Below, piece by piece: positions 63,839 to 64,000 of a DNA stretch of 64,000 nt. This DNA comes from Collimonas fungivorans Ter331. GTDB lineage: Bacteria > Pseudomonadota > Gammaproteobacteria > Burkholderiales > Burkholderiaceae_D. Within the stretch, counting starts at the first letter, position 1; each line of letters begins with the position of its first letter. A program made the position numbers and the translations under genes. The stretch covers positions 4,759,424 through 4,823,423 of the forward strand of contig NC_015856.1 in assembly GCF_000221045.1 (NCBI RefSeq), in the 5' to 3' direction. Below the pieces are notes generated by a model, which saw only the letters and a list, made by a program, of their open reading frames with translations, did no database searches and was not told where the DNA came from.

Positions 63839-64000
63839 ATGCATACCAAAACACTCAAGCAACTGTCGCTGCTGCTGCACGAAAAGAAGATCTCGGCCGA
63901 GGAACTGGCGCAACTGTACCTGGCCAGGATCGGGCAAAGCGACCTGAATGCATTCCTGCATGTCGACCAGGAATTGACGCTGCAACAGGCGCGCGCCGCC
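63839..64000 (+). CDS. gatA: Aspartyl/glutamyl-tRNA amidotransferase subunit A, N-terminal fragment
   Basis: The first 54 codons of a gene that runs off the right edge. MHTKTLKQLSLLLHEKKISA followed by EELAQLYLARI, then DLNAFLHVDQE, is the helical N-terminus of GatA, the glutaminase subunit, as the gatC neighbour predicts. The catalytic Ser-Ser-Lys region lies beyond the window. Confidence 0.93.
   Translation, partial: MHTKTLKQLSLLLHEKKISAEELAQLYLARIGQSDLNAFLHVDQELTLQQARAA

Overview
The window reads as chromosome of a betaproteobacterium of the Burkholderiales, most likely Oxalobacteraceae (Collimonas, Herminiimonas or Janthinobacterium-like). This rests on gene order (secB-grxC-rhodanese / gpmA-envC-ctpA-moeB; smg-dprA-LysM divergent from def-fmt; mreBCD-mrdA-rodA-rlpA divergent from gatCA), a fused livGM gene, a phasin and a DUF3717 protein. 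Gene density is high. I see no prophage, insertion sequence, CRISPR array, rRNA or tRNA.

Layout. 1-7.7 kb: housekeeping genes (SecB, glutaredoxin, phosphoglycerate mutase, amidase activator EnvC, S41 protease, MoeB) with a REP-type palindrome pair just before moeB, then a Tat-exported PhoD-like phosphatase lipoprotein. 7.8-13.5 kb: a type II lumazine synthase gene under an FMN riboswitch, preceded by a branched-chain amino-acid-type ABC operon (livK-livH-livGM-livF). 13.6-20.3 kb: slmA, a HAD nucleotidase, a TraB/GumN protein, an mnmC whose methyltransferase half looks decayed, and a COG2509 oxidoreductase. 21.1-28.4 kb: a co-directional cluster exbD-tonB-TonB-dependent receptor-exbB-lipoprotein 5'-nucleotidase-secreted PLD-family protein. 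This is the most interesting locus; I infer a dedicated nucleic-acid or nucleotide scavenging system.

28.4-36.5 kb: DODA-type dioxygenase and DoxX genes divergent from a LysR regulator, a phasin, an M15 peptidase overlapping a patatin, a hicAB toxin-antitoxin pair with its own operator-like repeats, and a B12-binding radical SAM protein. 36.5-42.6 kb: a complete ribose operon (rbsB-A-C-R-K-D) with a perfect RbsR-like palindrome at its promoter. 42.7-53.1 kb: an aminotransferase, topB, smg-dprA-LysM, def-fmt, a sugar-phosphate mutarotase and a GNAT acetyltransferase. 53.2-56.1 kb: phnC-phnD-phnE phosphonate/phosphite importer with a Pho-box-like inverted repeat upstream. 56.2-63.2 kb: rod-shape elongasome genes. 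The right edge holds gatC and the start of gatA.

A loose theme is phosphorus acquisition (PhoD, the nucleotidase/PLD/TonB cluster, phnCDE). All identifications come from reading translated sequence and motifs; no database search was run.
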